Shown in pieces: positions 35,620 to 43,914 of a stretch of DNA of 64,000 nt. The stretch covers positions 30,899 through 94,898 of the forward strand of contig CALLPK010000027.1 of the NCBI GenBank assembly GCA_938015415.1. Reading direction: 5' to 3'. The position numbers and the translations under genes are program-made. How positions within the stretch are numbered: the first letter of the stretch is position 1; each line of letters opens with the position of its first letter. Source of the DNA: an uncultured Saprospiraceae bacterium. Lineage in GTDB: Bacteria > Bacteroidota > Bacteroidia > Chitinophagales > Saprospiraceae. The notes beneath the pieces were generated by a model. It had not been told where the DNA came from. It did no database searches and was given only the letters and a program-made list of their open reading frames with translations.

Positions 35620-36642
35620 ATGAAAATATTATGCTATCTATTCCTCTCCATCCTCTTTATTACTGGATTTTCTAATTGTTCGAATGATTTTGAACTTACG
35701 ACGGGTGATACCAATAAGCCAGTGGTTTATGGTTTTCTTTCTCCTAAAGATACCGCTACCTATATCCGGGTGGAAAAAGCATTTGTCAGCGAAGAAACGA
35801 ATGCCCTGGAATTGGCGCAGCGGCCGGAAGATCTATTTTACGACGATATCGAGGTGATTTTAAGCGCTGGATCTAATACCTATAGTCTGACTCAGATAGA
35901 TGGTGCGGACGAAGGCTACCCCAGAGATCCCGGAGTCTTTGTTAATGTCCCTAATAATCTGTACAAATTGGTCTTACCAGGGGGGCAAACGTACATCGAT
36001 GGACAAGATTATCGGCTAACGATTATGGATAACGCGGCAGACACCGTCATTACGGAAGCGATTTCTACGATTGTACATGCTCCCATTATTCAGTTTCCAA
36101 ACGAAGACGACGATTTTGAATGGAGATCTAGTATAGAAGGTCAGAATGATGTTCGGACCCAATGGAGGTTAAATAATACTACGGCGGCGATTTTTGATCT
36201 GCGTATCCGGTTTAATTATTTGGAAGCCGTTGACGGTGATGTTAATAACCGGGTAGAAAAGTCTGTTATTTTTACCGTTGTGAAAAATATTGAACCCGAA
36301 GACGAAGATGATACTAGTATTTCCATTGAAATTCTCGCAACGGATATTCTGGGCGGTATTGCTGGCGCAGTAGATGCTTCTGGTCCCGGACCTCGGTTTT
36401 TTACAAATATGGAAGTAATCGTGGATGCTGGATCTAAAGACTTACTCAGTTTTATTAACGTAGGACAGGCCAATACGGGATTAACGGGGGCTTCCGTACC
36501 GCCTACCTTTAGTAATATCCCGAACGGATTTGGATTATTTACTTCCCGGAATAGTGCTTCTGTAGGTGGATTAACCCTGGTGGGAGAAGCTAGAGATAGT
36601 TTAATCGATGGACGATTTACTCGGCAACTAAATTTTCGATAG
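35620..36642 (+). CDS. DUF4249-like lipoprotein
   Basis: A 340-residue lipoprotein: signal peptide with lipobox SNC at about residues 18-20, then beta-rich sequence beginning KPVVYGFLSPKDTATYIRVEKAF, the pattern of DUF4249 proteins, which usually accompany TonB receptors. Here no receptor is adjacent, making it an orphan relative of the DUF4249 gene at 51742. A TATTTTTA word lies at 35608-35615, close to the start codon. Confidence 0.6.
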   Translation: MKILCYLFLSILFITGFSNCSNDFELTTGDTNKPVVYGFLSPKDTATYIRVEKAFVSEETNALELAQRPEDLFYDDIEVILSAGSNTYSLTQIDGADEGYPRDPGVFVNVPNNLYKLVLPGGQTYIDGQDYRLTIMDNAADTVITEAISTIVHAPIIQFPNEDDDFEWRSSIEGQNDVRTQWRLNNTTAAIFDLRIRFNYLEAVDGDVNNRVEKSVIFTVVKNIEPEDEDDTSISIEILATDILGGIAGAVDASGPGPRFFTNMEVIVDAGSKDLLSFINVGQANTGLTGASVPPTFSNIPNGFGLFTSRNSASVGGLTLVGEARDSLIDGRFTRQLNFR

Positions 36643-36671
36643 CGTTAAAAACGCTAAGTATTGTTTTGTTT
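36640..36671 (+). terminator. Terminator overlapping the stop codon of the 35620 gene
   Basis: A perfect 7-bp stem (36640-36646 with 36650-36656), AAA loop, followed by T-rich sequence. The stop codon TAG is the first triplet of the stem. Confidence 0.65.
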
Positions 36672-36692
36672 TTATTTAAAATAAACAAAAAG

Positions 36693-36723
36693 TTGTAAAA
36701 AAGAATATTTTACCTTATCTTTG
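36693..36723 (+). promoter_or_regulatory. Consensus Bacteroidota promoter for the 36759 gene
   Basis: TTG (36693-36695), 20-nt spacer, TATCTTTG (36716-36723), a full match to TTG-N19-21-TAnnTTTG, 35 bp ahead of the start codon. Confidence 0.7.
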
Positions 36724-36758
36724 CTAGCATCTGATTTAACTCTTTAAATCCGCTGGCT

Positions 36759-37379
36759 ATGTCTTATACTTTATATAATATTAAGTTTCTTTCTAAAAAT
36801 TCTGGACGATATATTCGTCCGGATAAGAAAGCCCTTTTTTCTATTCTTAAACCGGGTAACTATGCCCAGTTGATGCTTCGTACAACGAATAATAAACCAG
36901 GTTTTATCGGTATCGAAAAAGTATGGGTCATCATTGATCGTTTTGAAAGAAATCAATATTTCGGTCGCTTAATCACCATCCCACAGGTTATTAAGGACCT
37001 GAAAATGGGCGATATCATTCCTTTTGCATACGACTATGTGTTGGGAGCCAGGCCAGGTGCCGCAATGACGAATCGGCTGGATATGGGCAATTCGGATATG
37101 CGCTGTCTGGTCAGTGAAAAAGTCCTGAATCTCCATTATCCCATTGGTGCCGGAGTACGGGAGATGCCTACCCTTTATAAAGATTCTGGCTGGCGATTTT
37201 TTTGTGATGAAACTGAAATTGCCGATTTTCCAAAAGATATGCACAGTATACCCATCGAGTTATTGAGTTTTACCAGAGAAGATCTGGATGTTGCCTTGGG
37301 AAGTATCATGAACTTTCGTAGTCAAACGATCAAAGCCGATATCACCAAGCTTTGGACGCCTCGTTCTTCGCGGGCTTAA
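36759..37379 (+). CDS. DUF2185/Imm33-like domain protein
   Basis: A 206-residue cytoplasmic protein without signal peptide. The second half (about residues 105-155: CLVSEKVLN ... GAGVREMP ... DSGWRFFCDETE) resembles the DUF2185/immunity-protein-33 domain, whose core is C-x-V-S-x-K-V and D-S-G-W-R-F-F. The first 100 residues are beta-rich and unrecognised. It has its own consensus promoter. An immunity role would need a toxin partner, and none is next to it. Confidence 0.6.
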   Translation: MSYTLYNIKFLSKNSGRYIRPDKKALFSILKPGNYAQLMLRTTNNKPGFIGIEKVWVIIDRFERNQYFGRLITIPQVIKDLKMGDIIPFAYDYVLGARPGAAMTNRLDMGNSDMRCLVSEKVLNLHYPIGAGVREMPTLYKDSGWRFFCDETEIADFPKDMHSIPIELLSFTREDLDVALGSIMNFRSQTIKADITKLWTPRSSRA

Positions 37380-37441
37380 TCGCCAAATCAATAAGAGAAG
37401 TGTATTTATATTGATAATTTCTTAAAAAAAAGCCCACTAAT

Positions 37442-37472
37442 TTGCATTAGCGGTACTAAATCTCTATGTTTG
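37442..37472 (+). promoter_or_regulatory. Consensus promoter for a putative small RNA
   Basis: TTG (37442-37444, within TTTG), 20-nt spacer, TATGTTTG (37465-37472). No start codon with a plausible ORF follows. Confidence 0.65.
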
Positions 37473-37476
37473 TTCT

Positions 37477-37652
37477 ATAAATTAGTAACTCACGCTATAA
37501 TTTTTAGCTAGTTCCTTAACCAAAAAATTGCACTACGTGCCAACATCAACTTATTTTAACTACACATTTTATTTCTTTTACGACCAATCGTAAACCGGAA
37601 CCTTGTATAGTTAATTAAAAATAAAGAGTTCCTTGCGAGCTCTTTTTTTTTT
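37477..37652 (+). ncRNA. Putative structured small RNA, about 175 nt
   Basis: Bounded by a consensus promoter (37442-37472) and an intrinsic terminator (37623-37652). The 5' and 3' halves can pair: CTATA 37495-37499 with TATAG 37606-37610, and GTTCC 37511-37515 with GGAAC 37597-37601; internal hairpins are TTTACG/CGTAAA (37577-37582, 37589-37594) and GCAC/GTGC (37530-37540). There is no ORF of useful length. A long closed hairpin with an open centre and this size recall 6S RNA, but I cannot confirm that assignment. Confidence 0.5.
37623..37652 (+). terminator. Intrinsic terminator of the putative small RNA
   Basis: Stem AAAGAG/CTCTTT (37623-37628, 37640-37645) within a run of about ten T residues. 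Confidence 0.6.
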
Positions 37653-37783
37653 GCTCTAAATCAAAATTTGGTGACTAATAGTAACCAGAAGACAAATTAG
37701 AAGTTAAAGAGGGCAAGAAACAAACAGCGAGTAGCAAAAACAACAATAATTTTTGAAATTGATCTTGCTATTTTTAAGAAATT

Positions 37784-37791
37784 TATTTTTG
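37784..37791 (+). promoter_or_regulatory. Candidate -7 box for the aromatic amino-acid operon
   Basis: TATTTTTG matches TAnnTTTG, 38 bp ahead of the ATG at 37830. A TTG at 37759-37761 lies 22 nt upstream of it. The remaining gap sequence 37653-37758 shows nothing else. Confidence 0.5.
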
Positions 37792-37829
37792 AACAGCTCC
37801 TATATCCTGATTCGCATTAATTGAACAAT

Positions 37830-38993
37830 ATGATTATCAATACCGCTGCCAGAATCCATACAGTCGAAGAATATTATTTTTCGCGAAAGCTGAAAGAGTT
37901 GGATCAGCTAAGACGAAAGGGTCACCAAATTATTAATCTGGGAATTGGGAGCCCGGATTTGCCACCCGCACCAACGGTGGTAGCGGCCTTAGGTACCCAT
38001 AGTGAATCCTCGGCTGGTCATGGTTATCAGTCTTACCGGGGAATTCCGGAATTAAGAGCCGCCTACGCAGATTGGTACAAAAAATATTTTTCGGTAACCC
38101 TCAACGCCGAATCCGAAATTCTGCCATTGATTGGATCCAAGGAAGGCATCATGCATCTATCGATGACTTTCCTGGAAGCCGGCGACGAAGTACTAATTCC
38201 CAATCCCGGATATCCAGCCTACGCAGCTACGGCTCGTTTGGCGGGAGCGACCGTGCGGTATTATAATTTGTCGGAAGAACAGAATTGGTTGCCAGACTTG
38301 AAAGGGTTGGCCCAAACTGATTTGACGAAAGTCAAAATTATGTGGATCAATTACCCACACATGCCAACGGGAACCTCTGCGACGACTGATCTCTTTAATG
38401 AATTGGTGGATTTTGCACAGCGTCATAAAATCCTCCTAGTGAATGACAATCCTTACAGTTTTATTCTTAACGATGATCCACGTAGTATTTTGTCCGTGTC
38501 CGGTGCTAAAAGCGTTGCGCTGGAACTCAATTCACTCAGTAAATCCCACAACATGGCAGGCTGGCGGATGGGGATGCTGGCCGGAGACAGTGCCTATTTG
38601 CAGGAAGTGATGAAGTTTAAAAGCAATATGGATTCCGGAATGTTTCGCCCGGCTATGTTGGCTGCCGTAGAAGCGTTGGGTAATCCATCCAGTTGGTACA
38701 AAAATTTAAATACCGTTTATCGTAAACGAAGAGCGGTAGTTTATAAAATTATGGATGCCTTAAATTGTGTCTATAATCGAGATGGAGTAGGGCTGTTTGT
38801 CTGGGCTAAAATTAAAGATCCGCAGATAAATGGTTTTGAATTAGTAGATAAATTGTTAGCAGCAACCGGGGTCTTTGTCACGCCGGGCGGGATTTTTGGG
38901 AGTCAGGGAGATCATTATATTCGTATTTCACTCTGTGCCAAGGAAGAGACGCTTATCAAAGCCTACGAATTAATTAGTGAAAGAAAAATTTAG
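37830..38993 (+). CDS. PLP-dependent aminotransferase of the aromatic operon
   Basis: A 387-residue class I/II aminotransferase; the ATG at 37830 is preferred over the in-frame TTG at 37821. Motifs: NLGIGSPDLPP, HGYQSYRGIPELR, LIGSKEGIMHLSM, NPGYPAYAATARL, NYPHMPTGTSA (the usual NPxNPTG is NYPHMPTG), VNDNPYSFI (PLP-ring Asp/Tyr), and the PLP lysine in SLSKSHNMAGWRMGM. Followed by prephenate dehydrogenase and DAHP synthase-chorismate mutase genes, so its substrate is probably phenylpyruvate or 4-hydroxyphenylpyruvate, closing tyrosine/phenylalanine synthesis (inference). LL-diaminopimelate aminotransferase-like members look similar and cannot be excluded. Confidence 0.85.
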   Translation: MIINTAARIHTVEEYYFSRKLKELDQLRRKGHQIINLGIGSPDLPPAPTVVAALGTHSESSAGHGYQSYRGIPELRAAYADWYKKYFSVTLNAESEILPLIGSKEGIMHLSMTFLEAGDEVLIPNPGYPAYAATARLAGATVRYYNLSEEQNWLPDLKGLAQTDLTKVKIMWINYPHMPTGTSATTDLFNELVDFAQRHKILLVNDNPYSFILNDDPRSILSVSGAKSVALELNSLSKSHNMAGWRMGMLAGDSAYLQEVMKFKSNMDSGMFRPAMLAAVEALGNPSSWYKNLNTVYRKRRAVVYKIMDALNCVYNRDGVGLFVWAKIKDPQINGFELVDKLLAATGVFVTPGGIFGSQGDHYIRISLCAKEETLIKAYELISERKI

Positions 38994-39004
38994 TTAAATA
39001 CTAT

Positions 39005-39082
39005 GGCTGATTGGTTAGCACTTGGCTCCACTTGATCGCGTTGATAAACACGAAAGAAGAGAAGCTAACCAGCTAATCAGCC
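39005..39082. repeat. Inverted repeat between aminotransferase and tyrA
   Basis: GGCTGATTGGTTAGC (39005-39019) pairs with 39064-39082, whose only difference is a 4-nt insertion. Wording resembles the repeat at 7378-7433. It may modulate expression within the operon. Confidence 0.5.
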
Positions 39083-39097
39083 AACTAGCAAAAAAAT

Positions 39098-39937
39098 ATG
39101 GTTATTACAATTATCGGATTGGGGCTTATTGGTGGATCATTGGCGATTAGTTTGAAAGAAAACGGATTTGCAAAAACCATTATCGGCGTAGACCATAATC
39201 CCGAAAATATAGACAAAGCGTTTCGGCGTCGGCTATTGGATGAAACCATGGAATTAGAAGAAGGAATCCGCCGGGCAGATTTGATTGTGGTGGCGATTCC
39301 AGTGGATAGTATGGTAACTTTACTACCCAGGATACTTGATCAAGTGACTACCCAAATCGTGATCGACGTGGGATCCACCAAAGAAAAAATACTAGCATCC
39401 ATAGCGGACCATTCCCGTCGGAATCGATTTGTAGGTACGCATCCAATGGCGGGAACAGAACACTCCGGTCCGGAGGCAGCGATCCCAAATCTTTTTGATC
39501 AAAAAGCCTGTGTGTTATGTGAAGTGGAAAAAAGTGATTCGGACGCAGTAGAGGTAGTGGAAAAAATGTATCGAACCATGGATATGAAAATGGTACGTAT
39601 GAACCCGGTAGAACACGATGTTCATGCGGCCTATGTTTCTCATATTTCTCACTTATCCGCTTTTGCCTTGGCCTTGACGGTATTAGAAAAAGAAAAAAAC
39701 GAAGCGAGAATATTTGAGTTGGCCGGTGGTGGATTTTCCTCGACCGTTCGGCTGGCTAAAAGTACCCCAAATATGTGGGTACCCATTTTTGCGCAAAATC
39801 AGGAAAATCTTCTCGATGTACTGGATGAACACATTAATACGTTAGCTAAATTTAGAACCTGTTTAATAAAAAAAGATTTTACACAAATTTACAAACTGAT
39901 TGAAAAAGCAAACTCAATCCGAAAAATTTTGAAATAA
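39098..39937 (+). CDS. tyrA: Prephenate dehydrogenase
   Basis: A 279-residue NAD(P)-dependent enzyme converting prephenate to 4-hydroxyphenylpyruvate in tyrosine synthesis. The N-terminal Rossmann site is IIGLGLIGGSLA (residues about 4-15); further on VVAIPVDSM, VIDVGSTKEKI, GTHPMAGTEHSGPEAA (substrate site with catalytic His), HDVHAAYVSHISHLSAFAL. Its stop codon overlaps the next start by one base (TAATG), so it is translationally coupled to the DAHP synthase gene. Confidence 0.92.
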   Translation: MVITIIGLGLIGGSLAISLKENGFAKTIIGVDHNPENIDKAFRRRLLDETMELEEGIRRADLIVVAIPVDSMVTLLPRILDQVTTQIVIDVGSTKEKILASIADHSRRNRFVGTHPMAGTEHSGPEAAIPNLFDQKACVLCEVEKSDSDAVEVVEKMYRTMDMKMVRMNPVEHDVHAAYVSHISHLSAFALALTVLEKEKNEARIFELAGGGFSSTVRLAKSTPNMWVPIFAQNQENLLDVLDEHINTLAKFRTCLIKKDFTQIYKLIEKANSIRKILK

Positions 39938-41040
39938 TGGACATGAATTTTAAACCCTTATTGCCGCAGCCAACCAAGCGTCCCGTTGTTATTGCCGGAC
40001 CTTGTAGCGCAGAAACCGAAGTACAAGTGATGGAGACGGCCCGTCAACTAAAAGAAGCAGGGCAGGAAGTGGATTTCTTTCGTGCCGGAATTTGGAAACC
40101 TCGTACTCGACCCAATTCGTTTGAAGGAGTGGGAAAAGAAGGATTGCAGTGGCTTAAAAAAGTAAAAGACGAATTTGGTTTTAAAACCTGCACCGAGGTG
40201 GCCAATACTGCTCACGTTTTTCATGCCTTGAAAAGTGATGTAGATTTACTCTGGTTGGGAGCACGTACGACCGTTAATCCATTTTCAGTACAGGAAATTG
40301 CCGACGCGCTGGAAGGGGTCGACAAGCCCATCCTTATCAAAAATCCGATTAATCCGGATTTAGGATTATGGATCGGTGCCATCGAAAGAATCTACAAGGC
40401 AGGTTTACACCGGATTGGTGTAATTCACCGGGGTTTTTCTTCGCACGGAGAAACAAAATTTCGTAACGTACCCCGCTGGCAGATTGCGATCGAGCTCAAG
40501 CGACGTTTTCCGGACTTGCTGATGTTCTGTGATAACAGCCATATTTGTGGTCGACGGGATACCCTGGAGGAAATTGCCCAGCAGGCAATGGATTTAAACT
40601 ACGCTGGAATCATGACGGAAACGCACTGTACACCCGATGAGGCCTGGAGTGATGCAGCGCAGCAAATTACGCCAGCAGTTCTTAAAGGGTTGGTAGATAA
40701 CCTAATTATCCGGGAAGAAAATTCTCAGGATCTTCAGGTTAACGAAAATATCGGAGGTTTGAGAAACCAGATCGACGAACTGGACGAGGAGATTATCAAC
40801 CTGATCGCCAACCGGATGCAGTTGGCGGATGCCATTGGAGCGTTTAAAAAGCGGAATAATATTTCAATTTTACAATCAAGTCGCTTCAACGATATCCTGG
40901 AACAAGCAATCATTCAGGGAGAGCGAAAAGGATTGAGTCAGGGATTTATCACTACTTATTTACACGCTATTCATCAGGAATCGATCAATCATCAGAAGGA
41001 AGTTTACCAAAAAACAGAAACAAATACAGATGTGACATAG
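39937..41040 (+). CDS. Bifunctional 3-deoxy-7-phosphoheptulonate synthase / chorismate mutase
   Basis: A 367-residue fusion. The N-terminal 265 residues are a KDPG-aldolase/KdsA-type (I-beta) DAHP synthase: VIAGPCSAETE, FRAGIWKPRTRPNSFEG, FKTCTEVA, LWLGARTTVNPFSVQE, ILIKNPINPDLGLWIGA, MFCDNSHICGRRDT and ETHCTPDEAWSDAAQQITP. The C-terminal 95 residues are an AroQ-type chorismate mutase (LRNQIDELDEEIINLIANR ... AIGAFKKRN). It catalyses the entry step of the shikimate pathway and the step after chorismate; fusing them lets prephenate/chorismate binding at the mutase feed back on the synthase. This gene order is common in Bacteroidota. Confidence 0.93.
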   Translation: MDMNFKPLLPQPTKRPVVIAGPCSAETEVQVMETARQLKEAGQEVDFFRAGIWKPRTRPNSFEGVGKEGLQWLKKVKDEFGFKTCTEVANTAHVFHALKSDVDLLWLGARTTVNPFSVQEIADALEGVDKPILIKNPINPDLGLWIGAIERIYKAGLHRIGVIHRGFSSHGETKFRNVPRWQIAIELKRRFPDLLMFCDNSHICGRRDTLEEIAQQAMDLNYAGIMTETHCTPDEAWSDAAQQITPAVLKGLVDNLIIREENSQDLQVNENIGGLRNQIDELDEEIINLIANRMQLADAIGAFKKRNNISILQSSRFNDILEQAIIQGERKGLSQGFITTYLHAIHQESINHQKEVYQKTETNTDVT

Positions 41041-41223
41041 AACAAAAAGGAAAAAAAAAGGAAATTTTTAAACAAAAAATATATATTTTTTGCTTAAAGG
41101 TATAAAGTATATGTTTTTAGTGACTTATAAGTGTAAGATATATTTTATTTGTTAAAAGTGTAAAATACGTGGCATAGTTTTTTCTGGATAAATGTTATTA
41201 TTATCAAACTAAATATCCCGAAC

Positions 41224-41904
41224 ATGAATTATCCTCTCAGTGCGCGTAAGTTAGCAATGTACGCTTGTGCTTTATCGCTATTTCTGGTATCATTTACTCC
41301 TGCTTCCGTAGTTTTTACCTCTTTGTTAAAAGGAGAAAAAACCGCAGAAGGGAATAGATTAACCTGGACTACCTCCAGTGAAGTTGATTGCTCGTTATTT
41401 ATGATTGAAAAATCGCGTGATGGAATTAACTATTCTACTTTAGCTACATTGCCAGCTACCGATTCTGATAAGGATAGTCGAGAATACCATTATTTTGATA
41501 AACAAGAAGCGGGAATGAGAGTTTTCTACCGTTTAGTTAATGTAGAAAATAGCGGAGCCGGTAGTTTTTCACACGAAGTAGTACTTAGTAAAAAAGGAGA
41601 AAATGCTAAATTCTTTTTGAATCAAGTGGCCGCTTCTGCTACCCACGAAAACTACCGTGCCAAGGTGGATTGTAAAGCTCCGGGTGCCTTCTCTTACCGG
41701 GTTATGACCAACATGGGAGACTTGCTGATCAAAGGCGAAACTGCGGTTATGGAAGGTATTAATGAAATTGAAATTCCTACTAGTGAATTATCGGTAGGTA
41801 CTTATCAATTAGCACTGAAATTACAAAATGATATCGAAGTATTCAAAATCAAAAAATTGAATTCTCCCGCATTTCCGGAGACCAATTTTGTACAAAAAAA
41901 CTAA
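41224..41904 (+). CDS. Exported FN3-like protein, function unknown
   Basis: A 226-residue protein with an N-terminal signal peptide (LAMYACALSLFLVSFTPAS). The mature part begins with an FN3-like segment frequent in T9SS cargo (GNRLTWTTSSEVDCSLFMIEKSRDGINY ... YHYFDKQ ... YRLVNVE, in pieces). The C-terminal half has beta strands like a sorting-domain fold (TYQLALKLQNDIEVFKIKK) without the canonical type A signature. Preceded by 183 bp of very AT-rich DNA in which no promoter could be fixed. Confidence 0.6.
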   Translation: MNYPLSARKLAMYACALSLFLVSFTPASVVFTSLLKGEKTAEGNRLTWTTSSEVDCSLFMIEKSRDGINYSTLATLPATDSDKDSREYHYFDKQEAGMRVFYRLVNVENSGAGSFSHEVVLSKKGENAKFFLNQVAASATHENYRAKVDCKAPGAFSYRVMTNMGDLLIKGETAVMEGINEIEIPTSELSVGTYQLALKLQNDIEVFKIKKLNSPAFPETNFVQKN

Positions 41905-41946
41905 ATACACACTGTATTAACTAAATATTTATTAGTGGTTTTAAAT

Positions 41947-41988
41947 GGTCAAAGTTTGTGAACGAATTCACAGACTTTGACCTTTTTT
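41947..41988 (+). terminator. Strong intrinsic terminator
   Basis: A long stem at 41947-41982 (GGTCAAAGT with ACTTTGACC, then TGTGAA with TTCACA) followed by six T. It ends the 41224 gene and faces the end of pepT. Confidence 0.85.
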
Positions 41989-42000
41989 CAGACCTTTATA

Positions 42001-43254
42001 TCACGCAGTAGCTCCTTCTTCCCATACCTTCGCAATTTCTACAATCATCTCGGCAGATTTTTCCATATCCTGGACGGAAGTGTATTCCTCTTTTCCGTGG
42101 AAGGCATATTCTCCCGCAAAAATGTTTGGGCAGGGGAGTCCCATAAAAGACAATCTTGAACCATCCGTTCCACCTCTGATACTGGAAGGTTTGGGTGTAA
42201 GACCAATTCGCTCAATGGCTTTTGCCGCGTTTGCCACTACCTGTGGGTACTGATCCAGAATCTCTTTCATATTCCGGTATTGCTCTGATATGGTCAACGT
42301 AGCAGTCGAGTTTGGATACTCCGCCATTACCTCATCGGTAATTTTTTGTAGTAAGTCTGCATGTTTTTTTAAATTCGCCGTTACAAAATCCCGGATGATA
42401 AAAGTGATGGTTGCTTTTTCCAGCATTCCGTTGATGGAAGTTGGATGCAGAAAACCTTCTTTGTCCGAAGTCGATTCGGGAGACAGACGATCCTTTGGTA
42501 AACGGTCGATAATCGCAGCGGCAATTTTGATGGCATGTTCCATTTTACCTTTTGCAAATCCGGGATGAATGCTAACGCCCTCAATCTCAATTTTCGCCGC
42601 ATCGGCACTAAAGGTTTCGTTTTCTAAAGAACCTACCGCTTCTCCGTCCACGGTATATCCAAAGTCTGCTCCCAGCTTTTCCATGTCTACTTTTTGTACG
42701 CCTCGACCAATTTCTTCGTCCGGTGTAAATAGCAAACGTATCTTTCCGTGTTTGATTTCCGGATGTGCCATCAGATGATTAGCGGCGTCCATAATGGCGG
42801 CAAGACCAGATTTATTATCGGCACCGAGTAGGGTGGTGCCACTTGCGGTGATCAGATCTTTTCCGATTTGATCTTTGAGTGCCGGTCGTTTTTTTGTGCT
42901 GATCAGAATTTCCGGATCATCCGGTAGCGCGATATCTTGTCCGTCCCATCTTTCGTGGACGATTGGCCGCACGTTCGTACCCGTACAATCGGGGGCTGTA
43001 TCCATGTGCGAGCAAAAACAAAGAACGGGAACACCTGCTTTATCCGTAGTCGCTGGAATGGTCGCGTACACATATCCCCATTCGTCGAGGTGGGCATCGG
43101 TGATCCCCATTTCCTGTAGTTCGGCTACCAGGATTTTTCCCAGGTTTTTTTGTTTAGGAGTTGAAGGAATGGTCTCAGAATTAGGATCTGATTGGGTGTC
43201 AATTTTTACGTATCGCAAAAAGCGATCTTTCACGGTGTGCTTGATTGGAATCAT
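42001..43254 (-). CDS. pepT: Peptidase T (tripeptide aminopeptidase)
   Basis: A 417-residue zinc M20B peptidase that removes the N-terminal residue of tripeptides in the cytoplasm. Metal-ligand motifs in order: CFCSHMDTAPDC, TLLGADNKSGLAAI, TPDEEIGRG (catalytic Glu and ligand), GYTVDGEAVG, and RGGTDGSRLSFMGLPCPN ... AFHGKEEY. Length equals the family norm. It is a single-gene unit on the minus strand. Confidence 0.95.
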   Translation of the reverse strand: MIPIKHTVKDRFLRYVKIDTQSDPNSETIPSTPKQKNLGKILVAELQEMGITDAHLDEWGYVYATIPATTDKAGVPVLCFCSHMDTAPDCTGTNVRPIVHERWDGQDIALPDDPEILISTKKRPALKDQIGKDLITASGTTLLGADNKSGLAAIMDAANHLMAHPEIKHGKIRLLFTPDEEIGRGVQKVDMEKLGADFGYTVDGEAVGSLENETFSADAAKIEIEGVSIHPGFAKGKMEHAIKIAAAIIDRLPKDRLSPESTSDKEGFLHPTSINGMLEKATITFIIRDFVTANLKKHADLLQKITDEVMAEYPNSTATLTISEQYRNMKEILDQYPQVVANAAKAIERIGLTPKPSSIRGGTDGSRLSFMGLPCPNIFAGEYAFHGKEEYTSVQDMEKSAEMIVEIAKVWEEGATA

Positions 43255-43332
43255 GAAATAGAATTATAGTTGCAACAGAAGTTCAATTCGACGTACCAAA
43301 AGGGAGGGCTATTTGAGAACTTCTGAGTATTA

Positions 43333-43369
43333 AAAAGACAGGCAGCAACCTTCTTCGAAGATTGCTGCC
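43333..43369 (-). terminator. Terminator of the 43393 gene
   Basis: Stem GGCAGCAA/TTGCTGCC (43341-43348, 43362-43369) with inner CTTC/GAAG; on the minus strand it is followed by a T run (complement of 43333-43337). Confidence 0.7.
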
Positions 43370-43392
43370 CATTTGGTTCGTTTAAAACAGAA

Positions 43393-43767
43393 TTAAACAA
43401 TTATTTTTTGTAATAATCCCAGAAATCCGTTTCTTCCTTCGTTGGCTGATCGGATGGCATCCTGGTGTAACATGAATAATTCTTTTTCAGATTCTCGCAT
43501 CCCTGCCTTGACAAAGTTAATCGTATCGTGGTCAAAGTGAATCTGCGTATGTGCAATCAAGTCGATTTCTCCGTCGGCAGTTCCTTTGATTTTTTTGAGA
43601 ATATCTTCTGTTTTTAGAAATTTTTTGCTGCCTCCATCCATGATGTGGCTTACCTTTCCGGAGAGGGTGGTCACTTCCAGGGTCGTAAAATCTAAGGCGG
43701 CATCTTTAAGCTTAGTCGCTAGATTTTTCTTAATGTTTTTTAGTTGGTTGTTTAATTCGTCTGCCAT
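43393..43767 (-). CDS. Small hypothetical protein
   Basis: 124 residues from the ATG at 43767 (MADELNNQLKN); the frame is open to 43821 but that start overlaps the predicted promoter. An acidic/basic helical protein without signal or membrane segment: a helical N-terminus (NNQLKNIKKNLATKLKDAAL) and a second part (DLIAHTQIHFDHDTINFVK, LFMLHQDAIRSANEGRNGF). I recognise no family. It is flanked by its own promoter and terminator. Confidence 0.65.
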   Translation of the reverse strand: MADELNNQLKNIKKNLATKLKDAALDFTTLEVTTLSGKVSHIMDGGSKKFLKTEDILKKIKGTADGEIDLIAHTQIHFDHDTINFVKAGMRESEKELFMLHQDAIRSANEGRNGFLGLLQKIIV

Positions 43768-43807
43768 GTTTTTTTGGTTTTTAAAGTTTGAATATAATAT
43801 TCGATCC

Positions 43808-43838
43808 GAAAGATAGTACAATCGTAGCTTAAATACAA
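43808..43838 (-). promoter_or_regulatory. Candidate promoter of the 43767 gene
   Basis: On the minus strand TTG (43838-43836), 20-nt spacer, TATCTTTC (43815-43808), one base off consensus. On the plus strand a TATCTTTA word at 43845-43852 may serve the divergent NADH dehydrogenase gene. Confidence 0.45.
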
Positions 43839-43914
43839 AATTATTATCTTTACAAATTAAAACTAACCGTCCTGCGTTTAGTGAGACCTATTTCAATCAT
43901 CAAAAAAATTGTCT

